Program-made: the position numbers and the translations under genes | Shown: one piece after another, positions 35,401 to 47,844 of the stretch | Layout of the letters: each line of letters begins with the position of its first letter | Position numbering within the stretch: position 1 is the stretch's first letter | Notes under the pieces: generated by a model | What the model was told of the DNA's origin: nothing | The model's input: the letters and a program-made list of their open reading frames with translations, nothing else | Databases searched by the model: none | Source of the DNA: Chinchilla lanigera | Taxonomy: Eukaryota > Chordata > Mammalia > Rodentia > Chinchillidae | Assembly: GCF_000276665.1 (NCBI RefSeq) | Contig: NW_004955405.1 | Span: 13,674,379 to 13,738,378 of the forward strand | Direction of reading: 5' to 3' | DNA length: 64,000 nt

Positions 35401-36217
35401 AAACCATTAGCAGTACAGTATTTCCCTTCATTCTTTCTTTCTTTTTCTCCTTTCCCTCATCCCAGTTGTTTCTTCCTTTGAGCAATGTCTTTCCCTTTCT
35501 TAATGTCTATTATTATTATGAAATTATTATCTTTAAAGTGGGCAAGGAACTTAAATTTACTGAAGGTTGATAAACATGAAATATCCTCACAAAATCAGAT
35601 CGTTCAATTTCATTTGTCCTTTTGAAATTGTGTTTGAGCATATTTTTAGAGGTGTATTTCTACCCCAAAATACACTTCATGGCACAGGATTCATTGAGCA
35701 TTCTTGAGGAAACTAGCTTTATGCAAGAATGAGCCTCTGAGTTTGAGCCCAAGCCTCACACACTAGCCCCCCACAACAAAACTGTGTCACTCAATTTGTT
35801 GTCAGATATTGAATAACCTACCTACAGAATTTATTTTTATCTGAATAGTTTGCATCTTATAGACAGTATTCTGTTTCTAATTATTGTCAGCTGCTTGAGA
35901 CAATAAACATAGTTCAAGAATTATGTTTCTTATGAAGAAGTATTTAAGATAATAGAAATGATTCATTAAATGAGCATAATATGTTAAGAAAATAAAGACA
36001 TATGTATATTCTGTCTGAAGTGGAAGTGTTCAGCTTTACCAAAACCTACAAAAATAAACTGATACTCATGTTTATAACTTATATCAACAATCTGTAAGTG
36101 AAATGGATCGTAACACTATGGAGATATTTACAGGTGGAGAAATGCTGCCCTACACAATTTCATTTTGTAAGGAAGAGTCACTATCCTTTTCCAATACATC
36201 TTCAGATGCTTTTAAAT
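35401..36217. other. Unassigned stretch
   Basis: A pyrimidine-rich patch at 35420-35500 is the only notable composition. No exon is supported. Confidence 0.4.
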
Positions 36218-36226
36218 GGTATTGTG

Positions 36227-36363
36227 GGGGCTGAGGATTTAGCTCAGCGGCACAGCGCCTACCTGGCAAGCGCGAGGTCGTGAGTTTGATTCCCAGTACC
36301 GGAAAAACACCAAATAATAATAATAATAATAATTAATAATAATAATAATAAAATAAAATAAAA
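36227..36363 (+). repeat. ID SINE with (AAT)n tail
   Basis: Head GGGGCTGAGGATTTAGCTCA, end CAGTACCGG, then a tail that has become an AAT/AAAAT microsatellite (about 36312-36363). GGTATTGTG flanks it at 36218-36226 and 36364-36372. Confidence 0.95.
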
Positions 36364-36372
36364 GGTATTGTG

Positions 36373-36669
36373 TTCTGAAGTTTCAGCATTATTTATAGAA
36401 TGGCTCAGAACTTAGCTCCTTCCTACTGACGGGGGACAAAAATAGTTGAAATCATCTGTATGGAAATGATTCACAGAAGATTAATTTCTACTGAAAAACG
36501 AAAAAGGTGATGTAAATTGTTGGCATAATTGTAAAAGTGTTGCTCTTGGGTATTGGAAGAATCTACGATAGAGACAAACAAAGGGCTGAGAAGCAAATTA
36601 TTTTTACTATTTCTCAATGAATAGTAATTACATGCATTTATGGGACATGGTCTGATGTCTGATAGGCAT
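36373..36669. other. Unassigned stretch
   Basis: Nothing recognised. Confidence 0.4.
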
Positions 36670-37085
36670 ATATTATGAAATGGTTCAATCAAGCTAATTA
36701 ATATCCATTATTTCACATTGTTCTTTTTGTGTGTTTAAAACGTTTATAACCTACTTCCAGAAATTTTCAAATACATAAAGATTAATATTAATTATAGTCA
36801 TCCTGCTGTTCTCCAAAAGATCTCTCAAACTTATTCTTCTTGTCTGACTGAAGCATTTTGCCCTGTAATTTACAGCTTCCCACTGCCACTCTAACCCTTT
36901 ACCCTGGCAATTACCATTTTTCTCTTCCTATAAATACAACACTTCTTAGATTCCATCCAGAAGTGAGGACAGTCAGAATTTTTCTTTCCTGCCTGTCTTA
37001 TATCACTGAACATAATGTCCCTCAGGTTTATGTACCTGTGTGACAGGATTTCCTTAAGTCTGGTATCTATCTTTCTATCTATCTG

Positions 37086-37159
<74 letters not shown>

Positions 37160-37230
37160 CTTCTTTTTTTCTTTACCCATTCATCAATTGATGGATACTT
37201 AGGCATATTATTTGAGAAAGTTTTCTCTTG
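36670..37230 (-). mobile_element. L1M-type LINE-1 3' region, with inserted (TCTA)n
   Basis: Plus-strand landmarks are those of an antisense old L1 3' UTR: CTTATATCACTGAACATAAT, GTCCCTCAGGTTTATGTACC, GTGTGACAGGATTTCC, and CATTCATCAATTGATGGATA. A TCTA microsatellite splits the last two. Confidence 0.8.
37063..37160 (+). repeat. (TCTA)n microsatellite
   Basis: About 24 TCTA units with a few interruptions (TTTC, TGTC, ATCATC), inside the old L1 fragment. Confidence 0.97.
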
Positions 37231-37235
37231 AATCC

Positions 37236-37644
37236 CATCTTAATTAATTTTCTTATTGCTGAGACAAATTCCCAAAATGCAAAGTTAAAGGAGGAAAGGT
37301 TTATTTGAGTTCACAGTCTGTAGAGGTTACAGTCCATATTTTGCTGGCTCCAAGGCAGAGTGGCATGGCAGAGGGACATTGCAGAGCAGAAACAGTCCAT
37401 GGCAAAGCAGAGAAAGCAGAAGGAAGTAAAGAAGTGAAGGAGAGAAGAAGCAGCAAGCAGCAAGTAATGGCAGCAGCCCTCTTTCTGTCCCTTACATTCT
37501 ACCTTTAATACTAGCATTGCACCATTAATCCCAGCATCACATCTTTAATTCCAGCATCACATACCCTAGATCCAGCCACAACCAAAAATCCTCATTTATG
37601 AGCACATGAGTCTTTGAAGGTCCATCAAGATGCAAGCTATCACA
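37236..37644 (-). mobile_element. Solo LTR, MaLR/ERVL-type, more diverged copy
   Basis: Aligns with the family at 4076 and 24368 (TTGCTGAGACAAATTCCCAA, AGGAGGAAAGGTTTATTTGA). The terminal TG is mutated to CA on the plus strand and no clear 5-bp duplication remains (AATCC versus GACCC). The internal part contains extra AAGCAG-type purine repeats. The 67- and 68-aa frames here are not genes. Confidence 0.75.
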
Positions 37645-38895
37645 GACCCTTCTTACTCGTTGTACCAAAGGCTCAAATACTTTAAAATATCTGTTTCTAA
37701 TAAATTTTTAGGTACAAGTAGGATCAGTGAAAAGGAGCATATTTTCAAAGTACTAAGGAGCAATAGAAAATCACAGTAAATTGTGTTTCCCAGATCAGGG
37801 TATGCTCCATCAGTTTGATTGTTCAGACGTACTGTTTTTAAAATCTGTGGTTCTTTTGTCCTCAAATGAGATTATGAAATGATCATATTTTTTGGTCTGT
37901 CAGTAACCATGATCACTCTATTGACACTGATCTTCTATGAAAGCACTTCCATTCAACAGATAAAGTCTACCACTTAGCCATTATTACCTGAGTCAAAAGA
38001 TGCTTTCTTCCCCAGTTTCTTAGCCAATTTTAAACATAACATTAAAAATTCTTTTGTCCCTGGTATAATTTGTCAGTAGAGCAGCTACTAAAAAATTAGT
38101 ATCATTTACATGAAATGTTGTTTTATGTTTTTAATTATTTTATTTTTTTAATATAAAAATTTTGTGTAGATGACTATTGCCCCACCACTTAATATATGCC
38201 TTTTACGCATGAAGAATTATTCAAAGCTATCGTTTCATTAGCATTCAAACATAAAAGCTAAACAGATACATATTAAAATTCCTATTAAATTTAGAAACTA
38301 TTTCATTTTTCTCATTCACAATATGAGTTACACCTCTCACAGTTGTATCTAATCTTTATTGAATTCATTATCTACATTAGTTTATATATGACTTTCATTC
38401 TTAAAGTCTTTTCAAATTTCAGTAATCTTTATACACTTCTCAAATTTTTTTTGGAATAATATTAGAGTTAGCTCTCCTCAGTAATAATTCATAGTTTTCT
38501 TGAGAAGTTGTAAATATTATTTTCGGTGCAACAAAGAAATTATTGTCTTTAAGATCCAAATGATGTGTCCTGATATTAAATGTCTTAAAGGATGGGTCAC
38601 TATAGAGAAGCTCTCTTTTATTGGATCCCTGACACATTTCTAGATACCACTAACTGAGAAGTATAAAGACAATTTTTAAAAATTTACAGTAACCTCAAGT
38701 AAAACTGTGGGTATTATTTTAGTCATCAATTCTTAAAGCCAAGAATTTTAATAGTTAATTAGCCCTGCTGAACACGGAATGATGTGATTTGTTTATAATT
38801 TCTGTATTGATACCTAGTATCAACTTGATCTGTGATATTTGAAATGAGAAAAGTTGAGTTCATTAAATATTTTCACCTATTTTACATGTTTTTGG
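37645..38895. other. Unassigned AT-rich stretch (~1.25 kb)
   Basis: No named repeat or supported exon. Confidence 0.4.
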
Positions 38896-39205
38896 TACAG
38901 TCAGCCTCCACAACTATGGACTGATCAAATTGCAATTCTAAAGTATTAGAAAAATACCTTAATATTGTACTTATATAGACAATTTTTCTTCTCATGGTTT
39001 CCTAGGCAATAGATTTACATAGTACTTACTCTCTGTAGTATTGTGTAGTAAAAGTAATCTAGAGATGATTTGAAAATAGATGAATGTGTACAAATTAAAT
39101 GTAAACATTATTCTATTTTAGATAAAAGATTTGAACATCTTCATATATCTTGTTCACTGAGGTGAGGAAGACAGAATCCCTTATAGACTATTTATACCTA
39201 GGAAC
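38896..39205. mobile_element. MER2-type (Tigger/pogo) DNA transposon
   Basis: Begins TACAGTCAGCCTCCACAACT and later has TTCCTAGGCAATAGATTTAC and GTAATCTAGAGATGATTTGA, which is the MER2 order read in the orientation opposite to 27433-27739. The right end is eroded. Non-coding. Confidence 0.65.
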
Positions 39206-39555
39206 AACTTTGTACCTTATTTTTAATGAAAGAATTAGGTATAAAGAATAGTTGAAAAGAGTAAAAACTTTCTATATATTCCACATTTTCTCCATAATCA
39301 ACATTTTACAATAGTGTGGTATGTTTCTTAGAGCTAGCAGACCAGTATTGTTACATTTTGAATAACTAAAGTCCACATTTTATAGATATTTCTCTGATTT
39401 TTGCCTAATGTTAACTTTATACTTTGAGATCATATCTAGAATAATTATTAATTTAATATGTATTCCTAATTTTATCCTTAATATATATCCTTAATAAGTA
39501 TATCTTAATATTTTTAATATATATCTTTAATTATAATTTATAATGTATCCTTAGT
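39206..39555. other. AT-rich stretch
   Basis: Contains a degenerate run of TTAATATATATC-like units near 39470-39540, with no recognised element. Confidence 0.4.
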
Positions 39556-39559
39556 TTTG

Positions 39560-40290
39560 TGAAAGATGTTGAATTTTGTTTCCTAAAAAGATATACATAT
39601 TGGAGTTCTATCTAAATCCCAGTACAGTGGAATGTGACTTTATTTAGAAATAAAATAGTTACAGAGGTAATGAGGTTAAAGTGAAACAATTAGGGTAAAC
39701 TCGAATCCCATACCATAAGTCCTGATTTGTGAAAGAACTCCATTCTGGAAGAATATTTATAGATTAGATTCATTAGTAAGTCAAACAAAGTGAGTCTTAT
39801 ACAACTTTGATGCAAATATACAATGTAAAGTATAAAAAGACAAAAACCCCAAAATATGTAGAAAGTCCCGACTGCAATGTAATACTGAACAGTATCATAC
39901 TGTATGGTAAGCACCTGCCAGCAGAAACTGTGACAGGGTCTGGTTGACACGTGAGCTAATTCTTTGATTTGTCTAAAACTATGAATGTTAGTAATATGAG
40001 GTCCATTAATATCTGTGCAAATTAAGGACTTGAACATTCATAAGTTCAGAACTTACTGTTTTCTTGGTGTTTTCATAAAAGAGAGCATGTGGAGGCCAGT
40101 ACACAATGATAACATCATTTGGAGAAGAAAGCAGAGATCAAGGGGATGTTTCTACAAACCAAAGAAAACCAAAGATGGGGAGAAACACCTCAAGAGTTGG
40201 GGTTAAAATGTAACAGATATTTCCTGATAGACTTCAGAAGAACCAACCCTATTGACACCCTCATCTGAAAGTTACACCCCTTGGAACCAG
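39560..40290 (+). mobile_element. MLT1-type LTR interrupted by ~370 bp
   Basis: The left part (39560-39700) has the MLT1 run GGAATGTGACTTTATTTAGA ... GGTAATGAGGTTAAAGTGA. The right part (about 40072-40290) has the later portion, with CTTCAGAAGAACCAACCCTA and TTGACACCCTCATCT. The stretch between (about 39700-40072) is unrelated to MLT1 and unrecognised, so it is probably an insertion. The 115-aa minus frame at 39690-40037 lies in it and has no recognisable domain. Confidence 0.6.
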
Positions 40291-40689
40291 AGACAATGCA
40301 TTTCTTTTGTTTGGTACTGTGTCATGAAGAGCTAACAGTACCCTTTGATCTGCTGTGATAGTTTCATATACTTTTCTCTGTTTATGATGACCTTGATAGT
40401 TTTGACTACTAATCATATGCTTTGAAGTGTGTTCTGATGTTTGATTTTCTGTAGTATTTTTCTCATAATTATCCCGAAGTAATGAGTCTCCTGAAGGAAG
40501 GTTAGAAAACTGAAGTGCTATTGTTATCATGTCATAACAAGATTACATACAATTAACTTGATTTTTGGATATTGATGGTGACTGTACCCCAACGCTTTTT
40601 TCTGTAATAAATACAAATTTTTGTAGAAGAGATGCATGATTTATGTTTGACCTATGCATAGTGAAGGATCTATTTATTTCTTTGTTTTG
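40291..40689. other. Unassigned stretch
   Basis: Nothing recognised; an 89-aa minus frame ends here without identifiable features. Confidence 0.4.
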
Positions 40690-41140
40690 TTCCTCAAATT
40701 ATTCCAGATTTGGCTATTGGAACTAGTTTTGTTTGGCTATTGGAACTAGTTGAACTCCTTTTACATACTTTTGTCAATACTGTATGGTTTTTTCTTTTTT
40801 TTCCTCTTTAGTTTGTTTCACTACAATCTCACACATTATTTCACTACAATCTCACACATTTCCTGCTACTAGTTTCCTGCTACTAGTTTCCTAGTTCTAA
40901 AATCAGCCATTTGTCCAAGATATTCTAGTTCCTTTTAGTAGCAAATTATATGACAAAAACAATATCTGTGTACTGTTTTTATTACTACTGAAATATAATT
41001 TACCTGAGGCTTGGTAGAATAAAGATATATATACCCACATACCCAAATATAAGATTCACATATAGCCACATATATGAATATTTATATCCTCGTAAATATA
41101 CATATGGAAATTCATGTGAATATATACTTATATTCACTTC
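40690..41140 (+). repeat. Old L1M-like repeat with clustered micro-duplications
   Basis: Resembles an ancient mammalian repeat with CAGATTTGGCTATTGGAACT ... AAATCAGCCATTTGTCCAAG ... TAGTTCCTTTTAGTAGCA. Three short segments are each repeated in tandem at 40711-40895. Family assignment is tentative. Confidence 0.45.
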
Positions 41141-41149
41141 TCTTGTCTT

Positions 41150-41755
41150 CTTATAATGATGAGACTGCTCAGTAGAATATTGAATAGGAGTAGAGTGAGA
41201 ATACCTCCTCATTTTCTTTCTGAGTTTATTCCTGATCATTAAGTATGATGTTAGTGCTACATCTTTTGTACATATTTTTAAAATCGAACATTTCACCTTT
41301 ATTGATAGTTTGCTGATTGCCTTTATTTAGAATTTTTGTTGAGTTTTATTGCTTTTTCTTAAGTAATTGATATGAGCCCCTCTCCCTCTTTCTGTCTGCT
41401 TATTGATGTGGCAGATATTGGTGGATTTGTAAATGCTGAGCCAGCCTTGTGTACTTGAAATAATTCATTGTAGTTTCTAATTCTTTTATACATGGCTAAA
41501 CTTCATTATTTTGTCAAATTCATGTATGTGTGTATGGAAGATATAAATCTCATGCTTTAAAGTTTTACTGATTTTATGTAGCTTTGAGATTAGGACAATG
41601 TTGCCATTACATGAAAAGTTATAAAATGTCTGTATTGCTTGCATCTTCTATAACAAGTTGTAGGTAACTGGTATCAATATTTTCCTTATAAATTTGGTGA
41701 AATTCACCAATGAAATCAATATCACCAGTAAAATTTAGCACTTTATCTTTCTAAA
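41150..41755 (-). mobile_element. LINE-1 ORF2 reverse-transcriptase fragment
   Basis: Read on the minus strand this covers part of the L1 RT domain. Plus-strand landmarks such as CTCAGTAGAATATTGAATAG, TTATTGATGTGGCAGATATT and GAGCCAGCCTTGTGTA match the antisense of RT. No intact frame. Confidence 0.75.
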
Positions 41756-41761
41756 GGTACT

Positions 41762-41946
41762 TTTTGTTTTGTTTTGTTTTTGTTTTTTGTTTTTTGTGTG
41801 TGTGTTTTAGAGACAGGGTTTCTCTATACAGTTTAAGCTGGCCTTGAGCTTACTTTGTAGCCCAGGCTTGTCTTGAACTCACAACAGTCCTCCTGCCTCA
41901 GCCTCCTGAGTGCTGGGATTACAGGCATGTGCCACCACATCTGGCA
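41762..41946 (-). repeat. B1 SINE
   Basis: Antisense B1: a long T-rich tail, then AGAGACAGGGTTTCTCTATA, CCTCAGCCTCCTGAGTGCTG, GGATTACAGGCATGTGCC. It contains the internal B1 duplication. TTCTAAA flanks both sides. Confidence 0.95.
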
Positions 41947-42983
41947 ATTTTTCTAAAAATATGTTTTTATTCAGTTATTTATTTGTATCTCATCCATGAT
42001 TTGGTAGTTTTGTTTAAAAGAATTTCTTGCTTCCATGTAATTATCAGAATTTTCTCAAAAATTACTCTTTTCTTATTCCAACCAGCATATGGTTCCCCAG
42101 TCCCTATTCTAAGCACTCATCTCAACCGTCTCTCTAAACCCACAAGTCTCTTTGGATTTCAGAGTGCTGGCTTTCCCTGTGATTTCTTCTCCTGATGAGT
42201 TTAAGAAAAGTTATTGATATTCAGATTATGCAGTATTTTCTAGTAAAGGTAGCTGTGATGACTTCCTGTTTTTATTTTTCAAGAACTGAAACCAAAAGTT
42301 TACCTAACTTCTGACCTTATATTTTGCCATTGTTTTCTCTTTCTAACTGTTGGCTAGAGCAATCTTATTTCTTGAATATTTCGATGACAGAAAACTCATA
42401 CTGCCATACACAGTGGATAAAATTGCATTTTCCCACAAACAAATACTAGTATCTTTTCTATTCTATTCTTTAATTCCATACAATTTCCTTAGATAAGACT
42501 CACTTCCTTTATACTGCCATAATTTGAGGGTCATATATCAAAGACAGTATTTATTATTTCTAGCTACCAAAATCTTATAAATAAAATATAGTCCTCTTAA
42601 AAGTGGTAGTATTTTCATTTATAACCTCAATATAATGACTTTTTTTAACCTTAAATATAAACTATATAATTTTAATAAATTGTTGTGAGCAAAACACATT
42701 GACAAGGTTAAATAACTTGAAGAATGCTCAACTTGTAAGTCACTCCTTATATGAAATATTCCCAGTAAATACACGAAATAATGACCATATGAAATAATAA
42801 ATACATTGCAATACTTACTAACTTTTGCCAAGACAAACCAAAATAATTATTGTACTAAATCTTTTAACTACAAAATTATTCCTCTGACTGTCTCTCTTAG
42901 TAAAATGTATATGTTCTTAGTTACAGAAAAATATCTCTGTAAAGAAGTGATATAATCTCTTTAGACATGTTTATAATGTTTGA
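41947..42983. other. Unassigned stretch (~1 kb)
   Basis: The 88-aa frame at 41929-42195 starts in the B1 and shows no domain. Nothing else was recognised. Confidence 0.4.
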
Positions 42984-43078
42984 TGAGCTAAGCATGTAGC
43001 TCAGTAGTAGAATGAATGCACTAGATGTGTAAGGCTCTGCATTCAGAAATGGAAAGAGAGAGAGAAAGAGAGAGAGGC
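42984..43078 (+). repeat. Old, diverged ID SINE with (GA)n tail
   Basis: AGCATGTAGCTCAGTAGTAG and TGTAAGGCTCTGCATTCAG keep the tRNA-derived A-box and B-box layout. It is much more diverged than the other ID copies and ends in a GAGA-rich tail. Confidence 0.7.
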
Positions 43079-43224
43079 TATGTCTGAGCTCTGCAAGTCA
43101 TTCTAATACGATGTTTCCATATTCACCTATTCTGTAGTCTTAAGCTTTGTCAGTGTAATGTGTAATTCAACAAACCAAAACAAAAACAGAAGTAATGATT
43201 TGCTCATAAATTTAGTACGCTACA

Positions 43225-43484
43225 TGGTAGTGTCACATGAAGGGCTCAAAAAAGTTTCTGCTGCTGCTGCTCCTGCTGTTTATGTTGTTGCTTACTGCTG
43301 GTTGCCTGCTGCTTGCCCTGGTTTACCATGAACTATTTCTCCTCTGTACTTCCCCTCTGCCATGCCAGCCGGCCTTAGTACTATTGACTGAAACCTGTAA
43401 GAACTATGAGCTGAAATAAATCTTTCCTCCTTTAACCTTGGGTGTAAGGAATTTGTCTCAGCAATCAGAAAAGTAACTAAGACA
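43225..43484 (+). mobile_element. Partial LTR, MaLR/ERVL-type, plus orientation
   Basis: The only plus-strand member of the family at 4076, 24368, 33174, 37236 and 57711. Its end (GAAATAAATCTTTCCTCCTT with AATAAA, then TTTGTCTCAGCAATCAGAAA and AAGTAACTAAGACA) is clear. The 5' side is shortened and includes a CTG-type triplet run (43258-43300). The 60-aa and 71-aa frames here are artefacts. Confidence 0.75.
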
Positions 43485-43489
43485 TCATG

Positions 43490-44215
43490 TTCACCATTGT
43501 TATTCATAATGACTTCTATGATAATTACAACAGATGTGATATCTTTATCTAATTTCCTTTACCTTTTCAGAATTTTTTCTTCACCTCTGTGCATGCCTTA
43601 CATTTTTCATTCTTGTCATTGAAGGAGACCCATTTTAGTCAATATAAACTAAAGAAAATAGCTCTTTAATGTAAGATTCCATGTTAATATGGCTAGGTTT
43701 CAGGCTCCTTTTAAAATTTCATATAGTTTCAGGTGCAAAGAAATTCTGATAACTACGAAATCTTTCATTTGCTCTCACTTTGACCCTGGACTTACTGAAG
43801 TACTCCTTCTTTAGAGGTAGTCTATATTCTGTACTTCCTTCAACTGTAATTATTGATATTACACTACAGTCACAGTGGAAAGGTGTGGGAAAGAAAAATT
43901 AATCTAAAATCTTCCGATGAAATCTTAAAATATAATGAGGCTATGTAACTATGAGAATATGGTGTGATTCATAAAGGTTAAACCGACAAAGTTTAACCTT
44001 TATTTGCTCCTCACACACAGCCAGGAAAAATTTGCTGAAATTGCCATCTCTGCTTTCCCAGCCATTTATGGTTACAATAACTTCTGCCCTTGGTCAGCAA
44101 ATCTTCACTGTGTGTCTAGTTGAAGATATCTCTGCAGACTTTGATGTGAAGGGTTTGACCTCTAAACCCTACAGTAGGAGGCACTGAGTTTAAATTTTCC
44201 TATTTTTCTTTTGTA
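43490..44215. other. Unassigned stretch
   Basis: Nothing recognised apart from ordinary AT-rich sequence. Confidence 0.4.
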
Positions 44216-44230
44216 AATTTAGAAGTGTTT

Positions 44231-44390
44231 CAACCTTTTGTTTTCCTTTTTGAGACAAGATCTCACTATATAGTTCAGGTTGGCCTTGAGCTCACTTTGC
44301 AGCCCAGGCTGGCCTCAAACTTGCAACAAAATCCACCTGCCTCAGTCTCCTGAGGCTGGGATTACAGGGGTGCCCCACCATGCCCGGTGC
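44231..44390 (-). repeat. B1 SINE with perfect 15-bp target duplication
   Basis: Antisense B1 with GAGACAAGATCTCACTATAT and TGGGATTACAGGGGTGCC. AATTTAGAAGTGTTT at 44216-44230 and 44391-44405 is exact. Confidence 0.95.
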
Positions 44391-44575
44391 AATTTAGAAG
44401 TGTTTAATGCCACCTTTGTTCATGTGCAATATTAAATTGGAATTCACCTTTATAGACTTTTACATTTCCTCAATTTTAGGAGAAAACACAATTGTACTTA
44501 TAGTAAAAAATTGTTTTAGTAGCTACTTAATGAACTTCATTGAAATGTTTGATGTACAAGCATTTTGCCATGGTT

Positions 44576-46930
44576 TAGATATTAACTGTCCCTCAAAGTA
44601 TTCAGAGGTAGGACTTATAAAAGGGGATTGGATCCCAGAGGTACTACACTCATGAGTAGACTGGTGCACTGATGAATTTGTAGATGATGGAGTTTTGAGA
44701 GATGAGACCTGGCTGGAAGTGCTGCATTGGTCTGGATGTGACCTGGAAGGATATTCCTTTCTCCTTCTCTCTGTGCTTGGTGTCCACCATGGTATGAGCT
44801 GCTTCCCTCCACCATGTACTTTCATCAAGCGATTTCTGCATTAGAGCCTGCATAATCGTGGACTGAACTCAATTAAAATACCAGCCAAAATGAACTTCTC
44901 TTCCTTTAAGTTGCAGGTTTTGGGTATTGTGTCTCAGTGCCAGAAGAGCTGACTAATAAAGAAAACTGGTACCATACAAGTGGAGCATTGCTATTACTAT
45001 ACCTAACCCATGCTTTGGAAACCTTTGAACTTGTTCGGAAAAGTTAGGAGCTGTGGGCTAAAGAATCTCCAGAGTGTTAGAGGCAGCATTTGATGTGCTG
45101 TACTCGTCAGAGCTTAGGAGGCCACAATGCTGATAGGAGACTGGACAACAAGAGCATGCTCAAGAGATTTCATTTGGGAAGAAAACACTATTGGCAGTTG
45201 AAATACTGGCCATCAGTGTTTCACTGTGGCAAAAAATAAATAAATAATTGTCCACATTTTGCCCATGTTCTCAGACTTTGCTGTAGAATAAATTTGAGAG
45301 TAGTAGATTAATTAATTTGGCAGAGGAAGTTTTAAGACAATCCAATGTTCAATAAATGGCGTCAATACTGCTGACTGCTTTCAGCAAAATTTACTGTGAA
45401 AATAAGGACCAAACAGCAAAGCTGAATAATTCAAAACATTTTAGTGGTGGCAAAAAAAGACTTAACTATAAATTTGGGAGCAGGAGACTTGATCGCTTTA
45501 AAGATCACCATTACAAAAGCCAATGTTTTTCTAATAGAAATGATGCTTCAAAGGTGTATCAGGAAACAGCAAGATCCACCCTTTGTAGGATACAGATTAT
45601 GAAAATATAAAGCATTCATTTAAGAGAGCACCTGTGTACTCTGATCTAATAGAACTATCTAAGAAAATGGTTCTCATGGATATGCTTCATAATAGCCAGC
45701 CATCCAAACACTTAAGGGCCTCTCTAGCCATGATCCAAAGGGACTTGGTTTCAGATTGAGCTGGTGGTCATCACTGGACTTATCCATATTTGCTTGTTTT
45801 ATAGGCATATAGAATGTAAGAGTTATGAAGTCATGAAAATTTCTACACATATTTCAATAGAAGGCTTGGAAAGCCAGGCAGTGTGTGCCTAACAGAGCAA
45901 TGTATGAAGCTGTGAGAGTGAAGGTAAAAGCTCAGTTGAGACCTCAGGAAATTGGAGATTCCAAACCTGTGGGATGCCTGCTGAGGAAAATGAAAGATGG
46001 TAAGTAAAGATATCCCAAAAATCATGCCTGGGAGATTCAAACAAAAAGGCCATAGAGGTGTGGTAACCCAAGCCATTTTGATCTCACATCTCTCCACAAT
46101 CTGCCTCCAGCTCTGGACATGGAGCTTCAGGATGTAATAACAGCTCTGCTGAGTTTTGGTGTGGTTACAGTCTGATTTCTCTCTATTCCTCTTTTCCTCT
46201 TTTTTAAGAATGAGAATACTTATCTTGTGGCACTGTATTTTGTATATATTGAATTTACATTTTTATTAAGGGGCTCAGAGTTAAGAGTTTGCCTTAAGTC
46301 TAGGCGAAGACTTTGGATTTGGACTTTGCAGCAATTCTGTAACTGCTAAGACTTCTGTGATTTTTATGGAAAGACTAAATGTATTTTGCATAATGAGATG
46401 AACTCAAGTATTTGAGGAGTGAAGGGCAGAGCTTCATGATTTAGAAATTCAATGTCCACAAAAATCTCACACATTCATAGGTGAGACTTTTAGAAGATAG
46501 TTGGATCATGACAATGTTATTCTCATCAGTGAAGTAGTCTGTTGTTGAATTCACAGCAAACTGTGTTTTCATGAGAAATTTTGGAAAAGGTGGGTCACTG
46601 GAGTGTGCCCTGGAAGGGTATATTCTTGTCCCAGGTTATTCTCTGTTTCCTGACTTCTGAGGCCTGAGCAGCTTCCCTCCACAATACTGTTTCACCAATC
46701 CGTTACTGTTTTAAAGCCTTAAACTGAACCTACTGAATTTCAGACATGGTGATGGGAAATTAACAATGTTGTTGTATTACATATTGTTATCTTTGAATTG
46801 GTGACTCAAATAAACACATTTAAAATAAAAAAAATGAACCCACTAAAACTATGAGCAAAAGTAAATTTTTCTTCCTTTAAATTATGTGTCTTGCTTATTA
46901 TATCTCAGCAATGTGAGCATTAGATAATAG
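44576..46930 (+). mobile_element. MaLR element, LTR-internal-LTR (~2.35 kb)
   Basis: The 5' LTR 44576-44960 begins TGCCATGGTTTAGATATTAA and ends GCTGACTAATAAA. It is followed a few bases later by a TGGTACCA primer-site-like run (near 44967) and about 1.47 kb of internal sequence. The 3' LTR spans about 46433-46930 and is split by a 100-bp retroposed insertion. MaLR elements have no envelope, and no gag or pol motif was recognised in the internal part. The 84-aa frames at 45356-45610 and 45843-46097 show no domain. Confidence 0.75.
46735..46834 (+). repeat. 100-bp retroposed insertion of the two-unit repeat family
   Basis: Flanked by TGAACCTACT (46725-46734) and TGAACCCACT (46835-46844) and ending in an A-rich tail. 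The body matches the unit core found at 15.5 and 35.1-35.3 kb (TTGTATTACATATTGTTATC). This shows that the family moves by L1-type retroposition and that the unit is its 3' end. Confidence 0.75.
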
Positions 46931-47830
46931 ATCTTTAAATACCTTTTTGAAATGGATTTGGCAATTCTTCTAATTTAATAGTTGTCAGTTGTTATAAATT
47001 TTGATTGTGATATGTTGTCCTAAGTTGAACTGCCACATATTGGATATCTTATATTGCACTGACATCTTGGAGGACATATAGACACCTGTGGTTGATAGGG
47101 TTTTTGTTTTGTTCTGTTCTGTTTTTCAGATCCACAGTCCCCGTCCTAGCTATAGAATGTGGACATCGTTGAGTGTTTCGTCACTTTCTTACATCATATA
47201 AAAATTGGTGACTGGCTTAGAATTTTAAAGAGAAAGGGAAACGGTCATTTTTTTCTATAACAAATTTACAAAATCTACTCATATTATTTTACTTCAGTAT
47301 GAGTGAGAAAAGCATATTTTATATAGCTACATTTTTGGATGCTAATGATGGCATTTGCTTCTCTGCCACTGACTTATCTCATTATGGATTTAATTATTTT
47401 TGTAAAGTATCTTGAGTTCCTTAAAAGAATTTGTAATGTTATCTGAGTTTAGTTTACTTATGAAGCAAGACTCAATTTCACTTAGGATTTAAGATATTTT
47501 AATTGTGATCAACAGATGACAAAGTTGGAGAAAGAAAGGCTTACTAAGAGTGGAAAATAATAGCCTGTTTGTAGGGGAAAGTGTTTTACAACCAGACAAT
47601 GAAAAATTATTTATGAATTCAGAAGGAACAGCATGATATTAGAAGAGAAGAACAAGATCTCTGCTTATGAGAACAGAAAAGGGTGGGCAGAAAGGAATAC
47701 AGTCATGGACCTAATGTGAAAGCTATAGAGTAAATTGTAATAAAATTGGACTTATTTTTATACATTAAATGTAACTTTTTTCCAAAGCTGATGTGACAAA
47801 TAAATTAAAGGACCACAGTAAAAAAAGGAA
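46931..47830. other. Unassigned stretch
   Basis: No named repeat or exon was recognised. Confidence 0.4.
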
Positions 47831-47844
47831 AAGAATGTAAGAGA

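Noticed and set aside
39690..40037. 115-codon minus frame with a hydrophobic stretch
   Set aside because: It begins in MLT1 and crosses an unassigned insertion. No recognisable domain or splice context.
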